A stretch of 64,000 bases of DNA from positions 5,580,001-5,644,000 of the forward strand of contig OY992838.1 of assembly GCA_963921425.1 (NCBI GenBank), given 5' to 3'. Source of the stretch: Dryas octopetala. Its lineage: Eukaryota > Streptophyta > Magnoliopsida > Rosales > Rosaceae. The position numbers and the translations under genes were made by a program. A model generated the notes under the pieces. It made no database searches and was not told the DNA's origin. It worked only from the letters and a program-made list of their open reading frames with translations. Positions 50,395-64,000 of the stretch are shown here, piece by piece (position 1 is the first letter of the stretch; each line of letters begins with the position of its first letter).

Positions 50395-51847
50395 AATGCA
50401 TGAAAATAACCTAAAATTTCAACATACATACACACATATCACAGCTTCTTGAAACTTTGGGGTATAAGTTTTAATGATGAACCACCTCCATTATCAAGCA
50501 ATGAATAATGAATGGAATTTATTATGATAAATGTTTGTTATTAGGTAATTTTCATCACATTTTTATTATGATACACTTATATGTCTATCTTTTTCATAAG
50601 AATCATGACGTGTTAGGTCATGTAATGAGAGAAATTGAGACAATAAGTCAATAAGTATAAATATCCGTTATATATAAGTTTTATTAAAATATATTAAGCC
50701 AATTTATGTACGTAACGTAAATATAACAATTTTCATTTAATGTTTTCCTTTTGCCTATCAATTGAAAGATTTCAAACTCTCTTTTTAAACTTGAAAAAGA
50801 TTAGAATGGACTTGTTTAAAAAAGATTAGAATGGACTTGTATTTCTCTTCATTTTGTTAGAAGAGTCACAAGTTCAAATTTCCCTCCAAATAAAAGGAAA
50901 AAAAAAACCTGAAAAAAATTAACATGAAGAATTATGACAACAAATAATGATCATAATAATTTTTAGTTGAAAATCCAAAAGACTCCAAATATGTTTATTG
51001 TCCTCTATTTGGCCTAGCCTTCTTCGACTTTCCATGGTTACTTGTGACTTGTCAAAACATACATCCAATGGCTGAAGAAAAAAAAGAAAAAAAAAAGCCA
51101 TGTGATAAGTTTTAAACACCTTTTTTCTACTCCATCACCTCACCTCACATCATCACATGAGTTGTTTTTTTTTTTTTTTCTGAAGACTGAAGTAATGTTT
51201 TGCAGGGTAACAAGTAGAGATTAAATGACACCACTAAAAAAATATCCGAATTCCATAATATGATAAACAATTTCATCTCTCTTTCTTTGTGTTTATCCCA
51301 CACTTATGGGAGGGAGGGTGTAGGTGAGATTTGGCCACAAAAAAAATGTTCAAAAACATCATATTTGCAAAGATTGTACATGCATTATATATTTTCTCTA
51401 TACGATATTTTAACTGTTGAACGAAATAATAGAAAAAATATTGGCTACAACTATTTTGTACAAACTTTCTCTCACGTTTAATTTTTCACGTAGTAGTCAT
51501 GTGATTAATCGTATAAAACCAAGATTGTAGCCAAAAATTTATCCAAATAACCATATGACCAAATACTAATGTGTACATCACATTACTTCTCTGAAAATAG
51601 AAAGGGACATGAAAACAAACAAAAACGGATCGAAAAACAACTGTTTTCTTTCTTTGTTTCTCATCAAGCACTTGTCCAGTCCCCACGTTCCCCACCTGTC
51701 CCAATTGACATAAATGAATTGAAGTGAGTGAGCCATGGACAATTGGAGTAGTAATTACAATTGTCGACAATGCTGGTGGTGTGTTAGTGTTACTGCTGCA
51801 CCCATCACCTTGAGCCTTTAGGCTCTAGTACAGAGTACAATTCCCAC
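50395..51847. repeat. Duplicated upstream region of the RD22 pseudogene
   Basis: Counterpart of 41700-43384. No gene. It lacks the long TA tract of the other copy and has a 26-base local duplication around AAAAAGATTAGAATGGACTTG (about 50790-50840). Confidence 0.85.
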
Positions 51848-51854
51848 TATAAAT
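51848..51854 (+). promoter_or_regulatory. TATA box of the RD22 pseudogene
   Basis: TATAAAT in the same conserved block, 112 bases before the start codon. The promoter looks intact even though the reading frame is broken. Confidence 0.7.
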
Positions 51855-51959
51855 GTTGAAGCTACTTGCTCTTTGTTACCATATAAGCTAGCAAGCTCTG
51901 AGTTTCTTTCTTGCTTCATCCACTACTAGTTTTGTTTCTGTTGCAAAATTTCAGTTTCA

Positions 51960-53510
51960 ATGGGGTTTCGTCTCCCACTCATCTTTGCTTTTCTCACAGT
52001 AAGTTCAGTAATTTGATTTTTTCCATCTCACTGTCCATGAAAAGCATTTGGGTTTGTTTGTATTATCTACTAATTTCATTTTCTGATCTCATACTGATGA
52101 GGGTTTCGAATGTTGCAGCTCGCTCTGGTGGCAAGCCATGCTGCTCTAACACCTCAACTTTTCTGGAAAACTACCCTGCCAAACACAGCAATGCCAAAAT
52201 CTCTCAGTGAACTTCTCCAACCTGCAGGTTTGTGTTTAGAATCTCAGATAGCTCCTGTTCTACCATTTTACCTTTTTTTTTTTTTGGGTCAAAATTCTAC
52301 CATTTTACTTGATATGATGTGTTTTAGAATTAAAAGCCACAATAGTATTCATTGAACAGAAAATTAGAGTTCTATGTCCTTTCTTACATATATGCCAATA
52401 AAAGCCACAATATCTGAAAAGTTTCACAAACATATCTCAGTTATAAATCTCACTCATCTTATCACTTGTTTCCATTTATGTTGCCAAATTTGCAGACTTG
52501 ATCGAAGATAAGAGCACCTCTGTTGAAGTAGGGAAGGGTGGTGTCAACGTTGAAGCAGGAAAAGGAAAGCCTGGAGGCACCAATGTCAATGTTGGCAAAG
52601 GTGGTGGGGTGAATGTGCAAACTGGGAAAGGAAAGCCAGGAGGTGGTACCAGTGTGAATGTAGGCGGCAAAGGTGGTGGTGTCGGTGTGAACACCGGAAA
52701 GCCTGGCAAGAGAACCCATGTTGGTGTTGGCAAAGGAGGAGTGTCTGTAAGTACAGGTCACAAGGGCAAACCTGTATATGTTGGAGTACCACCAGGAAAA
52801 ACCCCATTTTTATATAAGTATGCTGCCACTGAGAATCAACTCCATGAAGACCCAGGCGTAGCTCTCTTCTTCTTGGAGAAGGACATGCATCCTGGGACAA
52901 CAATGAACTTGCACTTCACTGGAAATTCAAATACAGCAACTTTCCTGCCACACAGTACTGCAGAATCGATCCCCTTCTCATCCAAGAAACTGCCAGAAAT
53001 TTTGAACGAATTTTCAGTGACACCAGGGATCTGTGGAAGCTGATGCAATTAAGCAAACCATTGAAGAGTGTGAAAATCCAGGCATTAGAGGAGAGGAAAA
53101 ATATTGTGCCACCTCTTTAGAGTCAATGATTGACTTCAGCACTTCCAAGCTGGGAAGAAACATTCAAGCAATCTCGACAGAGGTGAAAAAAGGAACCACT
53201 ATGCACAAGTATACAATAGCTCCTGGAGTGAAGAAGATGGCAGGTGACAAATCCGTTGTGTGTCATAAGCTGAACTATGCGTATGCTGTCTATTACTGCC
53301 ATGCAACAAAAACAAGAGCTTATACGGTGCCCCTGGAAGGCGCTGATGGGGCGAGCGCTAAAGCAGTAGCAGTCTGCCATACAGACATCAGAATGGAACC
53401 CAAAGCATTTGGCCTTCCAAGTGCTTAAAGTTACGCCAGGAGCCGTTCCCATTTGCCATTTTCTTCCCAAGGATCACATTGTCTGGGTTCCAAACCAGAA
53501 AACCACATGA
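51960..53510 (+). pseudogene. RD22-like BURP gene, copy 3 (frameshifted)
   Basis: Exons correspond to 51960-51998, 52119-52227 and 52496-53510, and splice sites are kept. Signal peptide, FWKTTLPNTAMPKSLSELL segment and four RD22 repeats are intact. One extra G in a GG to GGG run at about 53027-53029 shifts the frame before the CH pairs, ending in GICGS. A second change, loss of two bases near 53386 (ACAGACATCAG against ACAGACACATCAG), does not restore it. A 3-base in-frame deletion lies near 53310. The predicted product stops about 180 residues into exon 3 without the BURP core. Similarity to copy 2 is high, so inactivation is recent, unless the single-base change is an assembly error. Confidence 0.9.
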
Positions 53511-53738
53511 ATTGAACCCATCAGTTCCATGATCACTTAGCATTGTTTCAATGGCAACAGTTCGAAAATCTGCCCAATTACTTCTTGCCACTATGTACTT
53601 AACCTATACTCATAAAGCATGCTATAGCGGGCATGTTTAATATATTCTGTTATAGATAATATGCTTGGCTTTGTAGTCCTACTTCCGTTGTCTCCAATGG
53701 TTGACTGGTAAATTCTTGTATCTGCTCCAATAAAAAAA

Positions 53739-54324
53739 AGAGCAAATTACAAAAAAGTCAATAAAAAGTTTCAATATTACAAATAGGTCAATACAAAATT
53801 TTCTATCTCATATTAATCAATGGTATATTTTGAGAAATTACATTTTAGTCAATGACCCAACCCATTTTAGTCACTAAGCCCAATCCACTTGATGATGTCA
53901 TGTATTTTGATGCATTGGAAAATACCAATTTGACCATCCCTTTTTTTCATTACTTATGGGCATAAAATTATGACGTTGCCATTAATTTAGTTTAGGGTAT
54001 AGAAATGCAGTGCAAGGTATATAAATGAGGTTTAGGGTTTCGAAATGGGGTTTAGGATTTAGAATTAGTGTTCCGAAACTTATGGCTTAGGGTTTAGGTC
54101 TCTGCCCAAAACCCGAGAGCTAAACCCTAAGCCTTTTTGCTGCGTAGAAGTCAAATACAAACCTAATACAAATCTAAATATGAATAATAATATATATTTA
54201 TTAATTTATTGTAATTCATATTTTTTTCATTTTGGTCAATAGTGACTAAAATGAAATTATGAAAAAGTGCATTGATTAAAATGTAATTGTGAAAAGTTTT
54301 ATTGACTTATTTGTAATTAGCCCT
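53739..54324. mobile_element. MITE, 586 bp, inserted downstream of RD22 copy 3
   Basis: Inverted ends AGAGCAAATTACAAAAAAGTC and, on the complement, AGGGCTAATTACAAATAAGTC. The same place in copy 2 (45262-45290) reads through without it, a clean empty site inside an A run, so the target duplication is A-rich. The middle contains several TTTAGGG-like phrases (about 53990-54130). No coding capacity. Confidence 0.88.
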
Positions 54325-54957
54325 AAAAAAAATCACATAAGAATGGGCTGGTAATGTAGAGAAACCTTCATTAACAAGAAAGACTAACCAGTAGACAATT
54401 AATTGCCATAACATTCATTAAGAATGTCAATTTCGGTTATAGATAAACACACAAAAGCAAACAGTAGAGTAAACGTAAATAAAATTCTCAGACAACTACA
54501 AAATGCTCGCATAATATACACCAAATTACTTCCAAACAAATAATTTAAACAAACTTACTTGCCATCCCACTAAGGTCACTACATCCAGCAAATCTCATCA
54601 GATGACATTCTCAGAAGTGAACATCTTGGATGGCTCCAAATGTCAACCAGATCACTACATCCTAAAAGCTTGAATACCAAAACTGGAAGAATAGTTTCTC
54701 GTTGTTTATACCATTTTCCATAAAACATACTTGGATGCACAACTTCTAGATGATGTGAGGAATTTCCCTGTGTATAAGAAATATACTTGGCATCAGGAAA
54801 TTTGAAAAAAGAAAAGCTTAAAATTGACTAGAAAACATGTTGTAGTTTCATTGACAACCAGACATACACAAATTGGTTGCAACAGCCATCAATCAACTTC
54901 TAATGTCATGAAACTTTTACATTTTCAGATCAATACCAAGAACGCATCTTGGTCAAT

Positions 54958-64000
<9,043 letters not shown>

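Noticed and set aside
53990-54130. TTTAGGG stretches as an interstitial telomere
   Set aside because: Too few and too degenerate, and confined to a bounded MITE.

Overview
This is a nuclear window from a flowering plant, almost certainly a dicot. It is AT-rich, has short introns with standard GT/AG splicing, and carries typical plant families (YUCCA, BURP/RD22, DUF247, TEBICHI) plus plant transposon classes (MULE, hAT, foldback MITEs, a CACTA end, Ty1/copia). The species cannot be fixed from the sequence. I saw no tRNA, rRNA or CRISPR array.

Layout, left to right. (1) 181-2374, minus strand: most of a YUC6-like flavin monooxygenase; the last exon lies beyond the left edge. (2) About 2.8-16 kb: AT-rich intergenic DNA with foldback MITEs at 9718-10123 and 14405-14653 and nested direct repeats at 4.8-5.35 kb. 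(3) 16-29.4 kb: an X repeat block, a 5'-truncated BURP fragment with a relic of the TEB 3' end, an intact RD22-type gene (20558-21949), then a 1.4-kb MULE carrying gene-like GC-rich DNA and split by a young Copia element, then a second TEB 3' relic. (4) 29.4-37.9 kb: no gene; a CACTA-type terminus and GC-rich repeat-derived blocks. (5) 38-41.2 kb: a solo LTR, an intact DUF247 gene, a decayed DUF247 copy and an RNase H-like relic. (6) 41.7-53.7 kb: a second intact RD22-type gene (43497-45057), a third TEB 3' relic, a second X block split by a hAT element, and a frameshifted RD22 pseudogene (51960-53510). (7) 54958-64000, minus strand: the 3' half of TEBICHI (DNA polymerase theta), running off the right edge.

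The main structural result is a repeated unit: BURP gene followed, tail to tail, by the 3' end of TEB. Four copies can be traced. Only the rightmost unit keeps a full TEB, and only the two middle BURP genes are intact. Paralogous copies supply empty sites for the MULE, the hAT element and a 586-bp MITE, so those insertions are well bounded.

Functionally the genes are unrelated housekeeping, hormone and stress genes: auxin synthesis (YUC6), apoplastic stress-associated BURP proteins (RD22), microhomology-mediated repair (TEB) and a DUF247 membrane protein. In Arabidopsis, YUC6 (At5g25620) and RD22 (At5g25610) are neighbours, so the YUC6 plus RD22 linkage here is probably old microsynteny. I found no convincing new biological system; the most informative material is the tandem array and its rearrangement scars.
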